DNA of 64,000 nt from Pigmentiphaga litoralis (GTDB taxonomy: Bacteria; Pseudomonadota; Gammaproteobacteria; Burkholderiales; Burkholderiaceae_B), in NCBI RefSeq assembly GCF_014651835.1, contig NZ_BMXQ01000001.1, forward strand, positions 2,494,801 through 2,558,800, given 5' to 3'. The position numbers were made by a program, and so were the translations under genes. Of this stretch, positions 17,501-26,217 are shown one piece after another (the stretch's first letter is position 1; the number at the start of each line of letters is the position of its first letter). A model generated the notes under the pieces. That model made no database searches. It was not told the DNA's origin and saw only the letters and a program-made list of their open reading frames with translations.

Positions 17501-17654
17501 CAGTCGCGATCTGGACCTGCACGTTGGTCACGTCGGGGTAGGCATCGATGGACAGCTTGCGCGTCGCATCGAGGCCGACCGCCAACGCGATCACCGCGAG
17601 GACGATCACGATCAACCGCTGTTGCAGGGCAACGCGGATTATCTTTTCTAGCAT
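14553..17654 (-). CDS. CusA/CzcA-family heavy-metal RND efflux pump
   Basis: 1033 residues. It is the inner-membrane proton-driven pump of a tripartite exporter. The N-terminus MLEKIIRVALQQRLIVIVLA starts TM1. The fourth-helix motif is SLGGLAVAIGLMVDGPAVVVEN with Asp412 and Glu419, the proton-relay residues of the heavy-metal RND class. This variant does not exactly match the classical Zn/Co/Cd (CzcA) or Cu/Ag (CusA) signatures, so the metal is uncertain. It follows the adaptor gene by 4 bases and precedes the PII-like gene. Confidence 0.94.
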   Translation of the reverse strand: MLEKIIRVALQQRLIVIVLAVIALAVGLDATRKLSIDAYPDVTNVQVQIATEAPGRSPEEVERFVTVPVEIAMTGLPGIEEMRSLNKPGLSLITLVFTDATDVYFARQLVMERLIEVASRMPTGVTPVLGPVSTGLGEVFQYTLDKPDDGDKELSVEELTRRRIAQDWVVRPLLRSIPQVAEINSQGGYVKQYQALMNPDRMNHYGISISQVYEALARNNANSGGGILPRFAEQYLIRGVGLIETLEDIGNIVLTESNGTPVYMRDVAEITIGHEVRYGAVVKNGVTEAVGGIVMMMRGGNAKEVVSRVKARVAEINSQGMLPDGLQIVSYYDRSELVDAALWTVTKVLLEGIALVVVVLFLFLGDLRSSVIVITTLILTPLLTFFAMNQFGISANLMSLGGLAVAIGLMVDGPAVVVENAFGHLGRPREPGDSKIRVILRSVTEVATPVVFGICVIILVFLPLMTLQGMEGKMFAPLAYTIAIALGISVVLSMTLAPVVSSYVLKGGAEHDTRVIAMMKKPYLRLLAWAVRNAKKTVVLAVLLFLSSLALVPMLGTAFIPEMKEGSIVPSINRVPNISLEESIKLEMQAMKLIMQVPGVKSAVSGVGRGESPADPQSQNESTPVVSLKPRDEWPDGWTQDTIAAEIQKALKVIPSAQVVMAQPISDRVDEMVTGVRSDVAVKVFGEDLGRLRAKANEIAKVANSISGARDVRVELISGQQYLSIEIDRRAIARYGLNVSDVHDVIEIAIAGKNATEIFEGERRFNAAVRLPESFRGNVSAIRDLLVTTPRGVRVPMDSLAKIEVLDGPAQISREGGKRRIVVAINVADRDLGGFVAELQQAVQTQVQLPVGYYLEWGGTFQNMERALGHMTIIVPITVAAIFFLLFLLFKSVRYATLIITVLPFASIGGIFGLFVTGEYLSVPASVGFIALWGIAVLNGVVMVSYIRGLRMEGKSLDESVLQGATMRFRPVMMTATVAMLGLIPFLFATGPGSEVQRPLAVVVIGGLITSTLLTLLMLPTLYKWFDEEGKEA

Positions 17655-17658
17655 GCGA

Positions 17659-18813
17659 CTACTCCTGGGCGATGCCGGTGCGTTGGCTATTCAGATGGAA
17701 CGCGCCCTCGACGACGACTTTGTCGCCTTCCCGCACACCGGCCTGCACCACGCGAGTGCCGTTGTAGCTCTGACCCAGGGTGACTTCGGTTGCACGGTAG
17801 GTGCCAGGCTTGGTTTCGACGTACACCATGTCCTTGTCGTCCGAACGGACCACTGCCGAATTGGCCACGACCACCTTGTCGCTGGGCCGGCTGGCGATCA
17901 GCATGCTGGCCAGCATGGCCGGCTTCAGACGCCCTTCCGGGTTTTCAAGCGAGGTGCGCACCAGCACCGTCCGGGTCGTCGGGTTGACGATCTGGCCGAC
18001 ATAGATCAGCTTGCCGGTGAACTTGGTGTTGCCCAGCGCAGGCACTTCGATCTCGGTCGTCTGACCTTGCGCAACCAGGTCGGCCTGCGCTTCGGGCACT
18101 TCGGCCACGGCCCACACCCGCGACAGGTCGGCCACGGTGAACAGGGCCTGCGCCGGTTGCACCACCTGGCCGATCGACACGTTCAGTTCGACCACCGAGC
18201 CGCGCATGGTCGACACCACTGGCGAGAACGAGCTGATCTGCCCGTCGGTGCCCAGGCGGTTGATGACCGCATCGGACACCCCCAGCACGTTCAGCTGGTC
18301 GCGCGCAGCACGCCGCTCGGCGGCGGCCACGCTGTATTCATTTTCCCGCTTTTGCAGTTCGCCGCGGCCGATCACGTCGGCGGCAAACAGCTGTCGGGCG
18401 CGTTCACGGTTGTTGGCCTGCAATTCGTTTTGCGCCTGGGCCTTCAGGTAGGCCAGTTGCGCGGTGCCCAGTTCGCTGCTGTGCAGACGGGCAAGGACAT
18501 CGCCTGCCTTGACCGCCTGGCCCAGCTCCGCCTTGATTTCGGTGACTCGGCCAGTCACGGTAGCGCCAATGCGCGCGACACGTTCGATGTCGAAGTCGAT
18601 CCGGCCGCTGACACGCAGCATTTCGCCAAAGGGCTGCTTGGTGATCGTCGCGAGCTTGATCCGCGACGCCATGGCCTCATCGGCCGTCACAATCGCAGGG
18701 TCGGCGGCCGGCGCGGCCGGCGCAGCGGTTTCCGGCGCCTTGTCGCCGCATGCGCTCAACAGGATCGCCAGGGCGACCAGGGACGCGGAGAGGGAAAGGG
18801 AGTGCTTCATCAT
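17659..18813 (-). CDS. RND efflux periplasmic adaptor (CzcB-like)
   Basis: 384 residues. The lipobox LAILLSAC gives a lipid-anchored Cys21. A lipoyl/barrel domain (ATVTGRVTEIKAELGQAVKAGDVLARL), an alpha-hairpin and a beta-barrel domain (VVSTMRGSVVELNVSIGQVV) follow. It links the inner-membrane pump to the TolC-type outer-membrane channel. No His-rich N-terminal metal region, as in some CzcB proteins, is present. Its start overlaps the end of the outer-membrane gene (TGATG-type overlap at 18810-18813), so the two are translated together. Confidence 0.93.
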   Translation of the reverse strand: MMKHSLSLSASLVALAILLSACGDKAPETAAPAAPAADPAIVTADEAMASRIKLATITKQPFGEMLRVSGRIDFDIERVARIGATVTGRVTEIKAELGQAVKAGDVLARLHSSELGTAQLAYLKAQAQNELQANNRERARQLFAADVIGRGELQKRENEYSVAAAERRAARDQLNVLGVSDAVINRLGTDGQISSFSPVVSTMRGSVVELNVSIGQVVQPAQALFTVADLSRVWAVAEVPEAQADLVAQGQTTEIEVPALGNTKFTGKLIYVGQIVNPTTRTVLVRTSLENPEGRLKPAMLASMLIASRPSDKVVVANSAVVRSDDKDMVYVETKPGTYRATEVTLGQSYNGTRVVQAGVREGDKVVVEGAFHLNSQRTGIAQE

Positions 18814-20054
18814 GGTTGACCTGAATCGGAAGTGGGGGCGAGCAGACGCTCGATGTCAATGGCGGCCAGCTGCAGATCGAAACGCGCGGCGATGAGGTCG
18901 GTGCGCGCGACACGCAGCACGCGCTGGGCGTCGATGTATTCCAGGATGCCGCGTTCGCCAAAGCGGTAGGCGGCTTCCGACACCCGCAGCGAGGCCTCGG
19001 CCTGACGCACGATGCCCGATTCCAGCGCTTCCACCTGGGCGGCGGCGATCTGGAACTGCTGATACGCGGCTTCCAGTTCCTGGCTCAGGGCGAACTCGCG
19101 CCCTTCGACCATCGTGCGCACCTGGATCAGGCGCGCGGCGGCTTCGGCGATCGGACCCTGGCGGCGGTCCCACAGCGGCACGCTGACCACCAGGCCCACC
19201 CGGGTGTTCTGCACATCGGGTTCACGCTCGGTCGACGCGCGGATGGCGAACGTGGGCCGGTTCAGCGCGCGTTCGTAGTCCACGGCCACGTTGGCGCGTT
19301 CCAGTTCCAGGCGCAGCTGACGCAGTTCGGGGTTGATCGACAACATCGACGCCCGCAGGTCCTCAAGTGGCGGAATCTGCGGTGCGCGCAGTCCCAGCCC
19401 GCCTTCGACCGCAAAGCTGAGCGGCAGCCCGCCCCCGACCTGCTGGCGCAGGAAGGACTTGGCCCGGTTCACCCTCAGCAAGGCGCTCTGGCTGTTCTTC
19501 TGGGCATTGAGCAGTTCGGTCTCGGCGCGGATCGATTCGCCGCGCGGCGCATCGCCCACGTCCACCCGCACCTGCACGCGATCGTAGATCTGCTGCATCA
19601 GCGCCAGGTCTTCTTCGGCGGCGCGGAATTCGGCTTCGCGCCGCAGCGTTTCGTAGTACGCCTGCTTGACCGACGCGACCAGGTTGGTCAGGAAGACGTT
19701 GCGGCCGGCCAGGGTGGCATCCAGGGTGCGTTCGGCAATCTGCGTGCGCAGCAGGCGCTGGCTGGGCAGGTCGATCCGCTGGGTGACCGACAGGGTGTTG
19801 AGCGAACCCGCGGCGCCGCCTGTCTGGCGCGCCGACGCGCGGCCGGTCTGGTAGTCGATTTCCGGATTGGGATAGGCGCCCGCGGTGGTGATGCCGGCAC
19901 GGGCGGCATCGACGCCGGCGGCGGTCGAGCGGACGCCGGCGTTGGACGTCAGGGCAATGCTGACGAGTTGTTCGAGCGTATAGGGCTGGGCCGCCATCGC
20001 CTGGGGCGTGGCGAAACCCAGCCACACCGCAAATGCTAGGGTGATCGGTTTCAT
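18810..20054 (-). CDS. TolC-family outer-membrane channel (CzcC-like)
   Basis: 414 residues from the ATG at 20054: signal peptide MKPITLAFAVWLGFATPQAMA, then YTLEQLVSIALTSNAGVRS and the two alpha-hairpin repeats typical of outer-membrane efflux proteins (GAYPNPEIDYQTG; VVSVPLWDRRQGPIAEA). It forms the exit duct of the tripartite metal exporter. A longer frame to 20102 exists, but the signal peptide fixes the start. It lies downstream of the CzcI-like gene, with a gap of about 90 bases. Confidence 0.9.
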   Translation of the reverse strand: MKPITLAFAVWLGFATPQAMAAQPYTLEQLVSIALTSNAGVRSTAAGVDAARAGITTAGAYPNPEIDYQTGRASARQTGGAAGSLNTLSVTQRIDLPSQRLLRTQIAERTLDATLAGRNVFLTNLVASVKQAYYETLRREAEFRAAEEDLALMQQIYDRVQVRVDVGDAPRGESIRAETELLNAQKNSQSALLRVNRAKSFLRQQVGGGLPLSFAVEGGLGLRAPQIPPLEDLRASMLSINPELRQLRLELERANVAVDYERALNRPTFAIRASTEREPDVQNTRVGLVVSVPLWDRRQGPIAEAAARLIQVRTMVEGREFALSQELEAAYQQFQIAAAQVEALESGIVRQAEASLRVSEAAYRFGERGILEYIDAQRVLRVARTDLIAARFDLQLAAIDIERLLAPTSDSGQP

Positions 20055-20144
20055 TGATATCAACAAGGGACGAACAGGCACGGCGACAGAAGTCGCGCGC
20101 AAAAGCAGGGGCGGCGTGACGCCGGCCCGACTAAGGAAGCGGAA

Positions 20145-20648
20145 TTACAGCGTCGCCATTGGCGGCCGATAGGTGCGGAACACCGGGGCCGGCAACGGGA
20201 GAGAGGGGCGAGCCGGCGCAATGACGCGGCTGCTGACGATGGTATGGATCACGCCCTGGATGGGCAGGTCAAATTCGTGCGGGTCGACCGGACCGGCGCT
20301 GGCCGACGACGTGTCGGTCGACATGCGGCAGGCCAAGCGATCCATGTTCACGTCGCGAAGATCGAGCGCCGACAACTGGTCGACGATATGCGGCGTGTCG
20401 TCGTCAAAGAATTCCCAGTCGTCGAACTGGGCGGCCATCAACGCCATGGCAGTCAGGTCGATGGCGGACGTGGCGGCGAGGTCGCTGAGACCAAACGGAG
20501 GCTGAGTCATGCCGCCGGTTGCGAAGGCCACCGACGTGGGCGAAAAGGTGACGACCGACTCGTGTGCGTTCCGGCAATCCACGGCAGACGCCCACGCCAG
20601 ATGCAGCGGCATGAGTACCAGTGTGAATATGATGAGAACGAATCGCAT
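20145..20648 (-). CDS. CzcI-like exported protein
   Basis: 167 residues: signal peptide MRFVLIIFTLVLMPLHLAWA, then a low-motif region rich in Asp and Thr and a Pro-rich C-terminus (SLPLPAPVFRTYRPPMATL). Its position as first gene of a czcCBA-type operon, its signal sequence and its Pro/Arg end resemble the CzcI family of metal-resistance accessory proteins. Sequence similarity is weak by eye, and the clustered histidines of classical CzcI are mostly missing. Two cysteines, one near position 24 and one in LACRMS, could form a disulfide or bind metal. Treat as a probable CzcI-like protein of unknown action. Confidence 0.55.
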   Translation of the reverse strand: MRFVLIIFTLVLMPLHLAWASAVDCRNAHESVVTFSPTSVAFATGGMTQPPFGLSDLAATSAIDLTAMALMAAQFDDWEFFDDDTPHIVDQLSALDLRDVNMDRLACRMSTDTSSASAGPVDPHEFDLPIQGVIHTIVSSRVIAPARPSLPLPAPVFRTYRPPMATL

Positions 20649-20654
20649 TGCAGC

Positions 20655-20682
20655 ATTTTAACGGCTGAACGGCGATTTGCAA
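20655..20682 (-). promoter_or_regulatory. Candidate promoter of the metal-efflux operon
   Basis: On the minus strand, TTGCAA (-35) is followed after 16 bases by TAAAAT (-10). Transcription would begin at about 20648-20650, almost on the ATG of the CzcI-like gene, giving a nearly leaderless mRNA. Confidence 0.45.
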
Positions 20683-20725
20683 TCCGGGCCTGTTACAAAC
20701 CCTGATGGACCCGCGCTGTCGTTAG

Positions 20726-20741
20726 GCCAACGGGGGTTGGC
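20726..20741. other. Stem-loop after gcvH
   Basis: Perfect 6-bp stem GCCAAC / GTTGGC with a GGGG loop, directly beyond the gcvH stop. No U run follows on either strand, so it could stabilise the mRNA end or be a weak terminator. Confidence 0.4.
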
Positions 20742-21125
20742 TCATCGGATGCCGGCGCTTTCTTCGTAGCCTGCCGCGTCGAGCCACCCTGCGCTGTCGT
20801 CAGGGTTTTCCGCTCGCATCTTGAAGATCCAGGTTTCGTACGGCGACTCATTCAACAGCCCGGGGTTGTCGGACAGCGCATCGTTGAACGCGATGACAAC
20901 TCCGGTTACCGGCGCGTGGATGTCCGACGCCGTCTTGACGGATTCGACGACACCGGCCGGGTCACCGGCGGCCAGGCGGGCGCCCACCTTCACATCCCCC
21001 ACGAACACCAGATCGCCCAGGCGGTCTTGCGCGGTGTCGGTGATCCCGACCACGATCACATCGTCTTCGGTGCGGATCCATTCATGCGTGACGGCATAGT
21101 GGCGGTCGGAGGGCGTGGGCATCAT
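20742..21125 (-). CDS. gcvH: Glycine cleavage system H protein
   Basis: 127 residues, the normal length. It is the lipoyl carrier of the glycine cleavage system, shuttling the aminomethyl group between P, T and L proteins. The lipoylated Lys64 is seen in GVVESVKTASD, with YAVTHEWIRTEDD at the start and NDALSDNPGLLNESPYETWIFKM near the end. The ATG at 21125 is preceded by AAGGA. It follows gcvT by about 50 bases. gcvP is not downstream: the next gene is the CzcI-like gene of the metal-efflux operon. Confidence 0.97.
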   Translation of the reverse strand: MMPTPSDRHYAVTHEWIRTEDDVIVVGITDTAQDRLGDLVFVGDVKVGARLAAGDPAGVVESVKTASDIHAPVTGVVIAFNDALSDNPGLLNESPYETWIFKMRAENPDDSAGWLDAAGYEESAGIR

Positions 21126-21178
21126 TGGTCCTTGCAAGGGAGGTCGGAAGTTCGTATTCGGTATGTACCGATTCGGGG

Positions 21179-22339
<1,161 letters not shown>

Positions 22340-22370
22340 GGCGGCATCCCTCATCCCGGTAGGCGCGGCA

Positions 22371-23498
22371 TTACCGCACGTTGCGATCCAGCCAGCCCAC
22401 CAGCCACCCGGCCAGTTCCAGGCTGTTCCGGTCCTGCATCAGCATGTGCGAGTTGCCCTTGATGCCGAGGTCCGGCAAGGAAATCATCTCGGCCTTGCCG
22501 CCCACCTTGTTGACCGCCTCGATGAACTCGCGGCACGCCTTGAAGCGTGGCGCCCAGCGCGGCGACAGGTCGACATAATCTCCCCACAGCACCAGGATGG
22601 GCAGGCCGGCGTACGGCTTCAGGTCACCATTGGCTGCGGGGCAGGTGCCCGGCTCGATCGACACGATGCCCGCAATGCCGTCACGGTCCAGCGCCGCGGT
22701 CTGGAAAGGGTAGATCCCGGACTGCGAATGGCTGACCAGCACCGTATTCTTGACCCGCCTGGCCAGCTCAGACAGCGCCGGCACGGTCGGATTGGGGGTC
22801 GGCAGGGTGTTGATCCAGTCCGGCACCATCTGCTTCCAGAACTCGTTCTGGGCCTCGAGCGGGAAGCGCAGGCCCGGGAACACCTGCGGATAGGTCGCGC
22901 CGAACCGGAACACCATCCACGCATCGGCATGACCGACCGAGTAGACCGTGGGCAGGGTGGATACCGGCGCCTTGCCCATCTTCACCGCATTGATGGCGGC
23001 CGGCGTGGCTGCCGATCGTCCGCGCGCGGCCTGGTCGACCACGTAGGTTGGAAAGCCGCTGCGCACGAAGTACTCGTCCCAGCCCATCCGCCCGTCCGGC
23101 GTGCTTTCCCAGGTCTTGCCGGTCAGGCAGCAGCCGTGCACCAGCGCCAGCGACAAGGGACGCGGGTTGACCGGCACCTGGTAGCGGACATACATCTGCT
23201 CGACCGTGATCGTGCCGGAGGGCGCGTAGGCAGGCAGGGTCGACAGCGTGTCGGACGTGACTTCCCTGCCACCCAGGAAGAAGCTGCCCTGGCGGGCCAG
23301 GGTCAACGGCGCGTCCGGCGACAGGCTGTTCTGGCCGGAAGTCATGCCGGGCGCGCAGGCCTGCAGGCCGCCAACCACCGCGGCGCCCGCGAGCCAGCGC
23401 GCCAGCGTGGACAGGGCCGGGCGGCCGGGCAAGGCATGGGCATGACGACGAAAACGGGAATGGGAACTGGACGGGGTGGTCCGGGTGGGCAAGGTCAT
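22371..23498 (-). CDS. Exported alpha/beta hydrolase (esterase-like)
   Basis: 375 residues with a long N-terminus: a basic stretch, then a hydrophobic segment (LARWLAGAAVVGGLQACAPG) that may be a signal or lipoprotein signal with Cys48. The hydrolase core has an oxyanion region VHGCCLTGKTWESTPDGRMG, the TYVVDQAARGRS turn and a nucleophile elbow SHSQSG with Ser258 as likely nucleophile. His in GNSHMLM is a candidate for the triad. The double Cys in HGCC, in place of HGGG, marks a particular esterase subgroup. Substrate unknown. It precedes gcvTH on the same strand. Confidence 0.78.
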   Translation of the reverse strand: MTLPTRTTPSSSHSRFRRHAHALPGRPALSTLARWLAGAAVVGGLQACAPGMTSGQNSLSPDAPLTLARQGSFFLGGREVTSDTLSTLPAYAPSGTITVEQMYVRYQVPVNPRPLSLALVHGCCLTGKTWESTPDGRMGWDEYFVRSGFPTYVVDQAARGRSAATPAAINAVKMGKAPVSTLPTVYSVGHADAWMVFRFGATYPQVFPGLRFPLEAQNEFWKQMVPDWINTLPTPNPTVPALSELARRVKNTVLVSHSQSGIYPFQTAALDRDGIAGIVSIEPGTCPAANGDLKPYAGLPILVLWGDYVDLSPRWAPRFKACREFIEAVNKVGGKAEMISLPDLGIKGNSHMLMQDRNSLELAGWLVGWLDRNVR

Positions 23499-23644
23499 TG
23501 TGTCTCCTGCGATGCGCCCCGGCGTCGTTGCGGCGGGGATCGTGGGGTCAGTCTATCGGCGCACCGCCGCGGCGACAAGCCCGCGCCACCCACCGGGCGG
23601 GATGCGCCCTGTGGCACACTGCACCCTCTTTCCGGGAGTCCGAG

Positions 23645-24910
23645 TTGAGCTGGTTGAAGAATGTGCCCTACGAATGGGCGGTGGGGCTGCGCTACACGCG
23701 GGCAGGCCGGCGCAGCGGCCGGGATTCCTTCATCTCGTTCATTGCGTTGACCTCGATGTTGGGCATCGCCCTGGGCGTGGCCGCGCTGATCACCGTGCTG
23801 TCGGTCATGAACGGTTTCCAGACCGTCGTGCGCGATCGCATGCTGGCCGTTGTGGCACACATCGAAATCGTCGACCGGGCTGGCGTGTCGCCCAACTGGC
23901 AGGAACTGGCCCGCTTTGCCGAGCGCAATCCCGAAGTCCGCGGCGCGGCGCCCTTCCTGGACGGCCAGGTGCTGCTGACCCGCGGCACCACCCTGCGCGG
24001 CGTAGTGATGCGCGGCATCCTGCCTTCCGAAGAACCCAAGGTCACCGACATCGTGAACACCCTCAAGCAGGGCACGCTGGACGTGCTCCAGCCTGGTCAA
24101 TTCAATGTGATCCTGGGGTCGGAACTGGCGTCGGCCCTGTCGGTGAAGGTGGGCGATTCCGTCACCATGATGGCGACCGACGGACAGTCGCTGCAGTCAC
24201 GCGCCCTGCCCCAGCTTACGCAGCTGAACGTGGCGGGCGTCTTCAGCGCCGGGCATTTCGAATTCGATTCGTCTTTGGCCTACATCCATATCCAGGATGC
24301 CCAGACCCTGTTTCACCAGCCCGCCCCCAGCGGCGTGCGGCTGCGGATCCGCGACGTGCTGCAGGCGCCCGAGGTGGCCCGGCAACTGGCGGCCGACCTG
24401 CCGCCCAGCATCTACCTGCGCAACTGGACCCAGCAGAACGCCACGTGGTTCGCGGCCGTCAAGACGCAGAAACGCATGATGTTCCTGATCCTTGCGCTGA
24501 TCATCGCGGTGGCGGCGTTCAATCTGGTATCCACCCTGGTCATGACCGTAAAAGACAAGCAGGCCGACATCGCGATCTTGCGCACGCTGGGCGCAACGCC
24601 CGGATCGATCATGAAGATCTTCGTGATCCAGGGCGCGGTGGTCGGGCTGGTCGGGACCGTGTCGGGCGTGCTGCTCGGCACCCTGCTCGCGCTGAACATC
24701 CATACGGTCATCCCGTTCATCGAACGACTGCTGAACGTGCAGTTCCTGAACCAGAGCATCTACCTGATCACCGAACTGCCGTCTGAACTGCGGTGGCATG
24801 ACGTCGGCCTGATCGGCGGGTTTGCGGTCTTGCTGGCGTTTGTCGCGACGCTATATCCCAGCTGGAGCGCGGCGCGTGTGCGGCCGGCGCAGGCACTGCG
24901 GGAATCCTAG
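23645..24910 (+). CDS. Lipoprotein-releasing ABC permease (LolC/LolE family)
   Basis: 421 residues with four membrane helices: one near the N-terminus (FISFIALTSMLGIALGVAALITVL), a large periplasmic domain, then three at the C-terminus (LALIIAVAAFNLVSTLVM; IQGAVVGLVGTVSGVLLG; IGGFAVLLAFVATL). This is the LolC/E architecture that releases lipoproteins from the inner membrane to LolA. It probably starts at the TTG at 23645 (SWLKNVPYEWAVGLRYTR follows), preceded by GGGAGT. The ATPase partner lolD is not next to it. Confidence 0.9.
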   Translation: MSWLKNVPYEWAVGLRYTRAGRRSGRDSFISFIALTSMLGIALGVAALITVLSVMNGFQTVVRDRMLAVVAHIEIVDRAGVSPNWQELARFAERNPEVRGAAPFLDGQVLLTRGTTLRGVVMRGILPSEEPKVTDIVNTLKQGTLDVLQPGQFNVILGSELASALSVKVGDSVTMMATDGQSLQSRALPQLTQLNVAGVFSAGHFEFDSSLAYIHIQDAQTLFHQPAPSGVRLRIRDVLQAPEVARQLAADLPPSIYLRNWTQQNATWFAAVKTQKRMMFLILALIIAVAAFNLVSTLVMTVKDKQADIAILRTLGATPGSIMKIFVIQGAVVGLVGTVSGVLLGTLLALNIHTVIPFIERLLNVQFLNQSIYLITELPSELRWHDVGLIGGFAVLLAFVATLYPSWSAARVRPAQALRES

Positions 24911-24951
24911 ATATCGGGTCTGCACCGACCCCAAGCGTCGAGAATCCTTTC

Positions 24952-26196
24952 ATGCCTGACACCCCGCCTTCGCGCACGCCCCGCGCCGCCATCGATCCGG
25001 CCACCACCGCGTTCATCCTGTTCCTGGGCGCGCTGGCGGCCCTGCCTCCGCTGTCCATCGACATGGGCCTGCCGGGTCTGGGCCAGGTCCAGGACAGCCT
25101 GAAGGCCACCGCCAACCAGGCCACCATGACGCTCAGCCTGTTCCTGCTGGGATTTGCCATGGCGCCGCTGGTGCTTGGACCGATGGCCGACCGGTTCGGC
25201 CGCCGGCCCATCCTGCTGTGGGGCCTGGCGGTCTTTACGGTGGCCGGCCTGGGCTGCGCCATGGCGCCTTCCATCGGTTCCTTGCTGGCCTTTCGGGTGC
25301 TGCAAGGCATCGGCGCGGGGGCCGGCGCCATGCTGCCGGTGGTGATCGTGCGCGACCTGTTCAGCGGCGCGCAGGCGCGCGCTCGCATGTCTTATGTCAG
25401 CCTGGTGCTCGGCATCGGCCCCATCATTGCCCCGGCGCTCGGCGCGGGCATCATGGCCCTGAGCGGCTGGCGCGAGATCTACGGCGCGCTGAGCCTGGCC
25501 GGCGCCATCATTTTCGGGGTGGCTTTCTGGTCGTTCGGCGAAAGCGCCAGGCCCGGCCAGCGCAGCAGCCTGCGCCCGCGCGACATCCTGCGCAACTACC
25601 GCAACGTGCTCAGCCACCGCATCTTTCTGGGTTTTGCGCTGGTGAACGGACTGACCTTTGCGGCCATGTTCGCCTACATCTCGGGTTCGCCGCTGGTGCT
25701 GATGGCCAATATGGGCCTGTCGACCGGGGCCTACAGCCTGATCTTTGCGATCACGGCGGGCGCGATGGTGGTGGGCTCGTCCGTGAACGGCTGGGCAGCC
25801 ACGCGCGAGATGAGTCCGAAGATGCTGTTTCGCACCGCCATGGCGCTGCTGGTGCTGTCCCCCCTGGTCCTGGTGGTGCTGACGCTGACCGGTGACCTGA
25901 CCGTGCCGGCCCTGGTGCCCTTGATCGCGGTCACGACCTTTTCGCTGGGCATCGTCATGCCCAATTCCACGCACGGCGCGTTGCAGCCCATGGGCCGCAC
26001 GGCCGGGGTCGCGTCGGCGGTGCTGCGTGCGATCCAGATGGCTTGCGGCGCGGCCGCCAGCGGCCTGGTGGCCGCCTTGTATGACGGCAAAAGCGCGATC
26101 GCCATGACCGGCACGATGCTGCTGTGCGCCGCCGCTGCGGCGATCGTATATCTGTGGATGTTGAAGCCGGCGCTGGCCAAGGCAACGCCGGCGTAA
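24952..26196 (+). CDS. Bcr/CflA-family multidrug MFS exporter
   Basis: 414 residues with about twelve membrane helices. The Bcr/CflA signature is seen: LPPLSIDMGLPGL near the start, GFAMAPLVLGPMADRFGRRP (motif A) and RVLQGIGAGAGAMLPVVIVRDL (motif B region). The family is a proton-driven drug or small-molecule exporter, for example bicyclomycin or chloramphenicol type. It starts 42 bases after the Lol permease gene on the same strand and ends 21 bases before the convergent amidohydrolase. Confidence 0.93.
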   Translation: MPDTPPSRTPRAAIDPATTAFILFLGALAALPPLSIDMGLPGLGQVQDSLKATANQATMTLSLFLLGFAMAPLVLGPMADRFGRRPILLWGLAVFTVAGLGCAMAPSIGSLLAFRVLQGIGAGAGAMLPVVIVRDLFSGAQARARMSYVSLVLGIGPIIAPALGAGIMALSGWREIYGALSLAGAIIFGVAFWSFGESARPGQRSSLRPRDILRNYRNVLSHRIFLGFALVNGLTFAAMFAYISGSPLVLMANMGLSTGAYSLIFAITAGAMVVGSSVNGWAATREMSPKMLFRTAMALLVLSPLVLVVLTLTGDLTVPALVPLIAVTTFSLGIVMPNSTHGALQPMGRTAGVASAVLRAIQMACGAAASGLVAALYDGKSAIAMTGTMLLCAAAAAIVYLWMLKPALAKATPA

Positions 26197-26217
26197 ACGC
26201 AACCCGCCGCCCGGCGT

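Noticed and set aside
14766-17651. A 961-codon open frame on the plus strand
   Set aside because: It is the antisense of the RND pump gene. The translation is rich in His, Arg, Gln and Asp with no domain, as expected from GC-rich codon bias.
22340-22370. Glycine riboswitch ahead of gcvT
   Set aside because: Only about 30 bases separate it from the preceding gene, too short for the aptamer.
24907-26202. A 431-codon minus-strand open frame
   Set aside because: Antisense of the Bcr/CflA exporter; no membrane or domain pattern.
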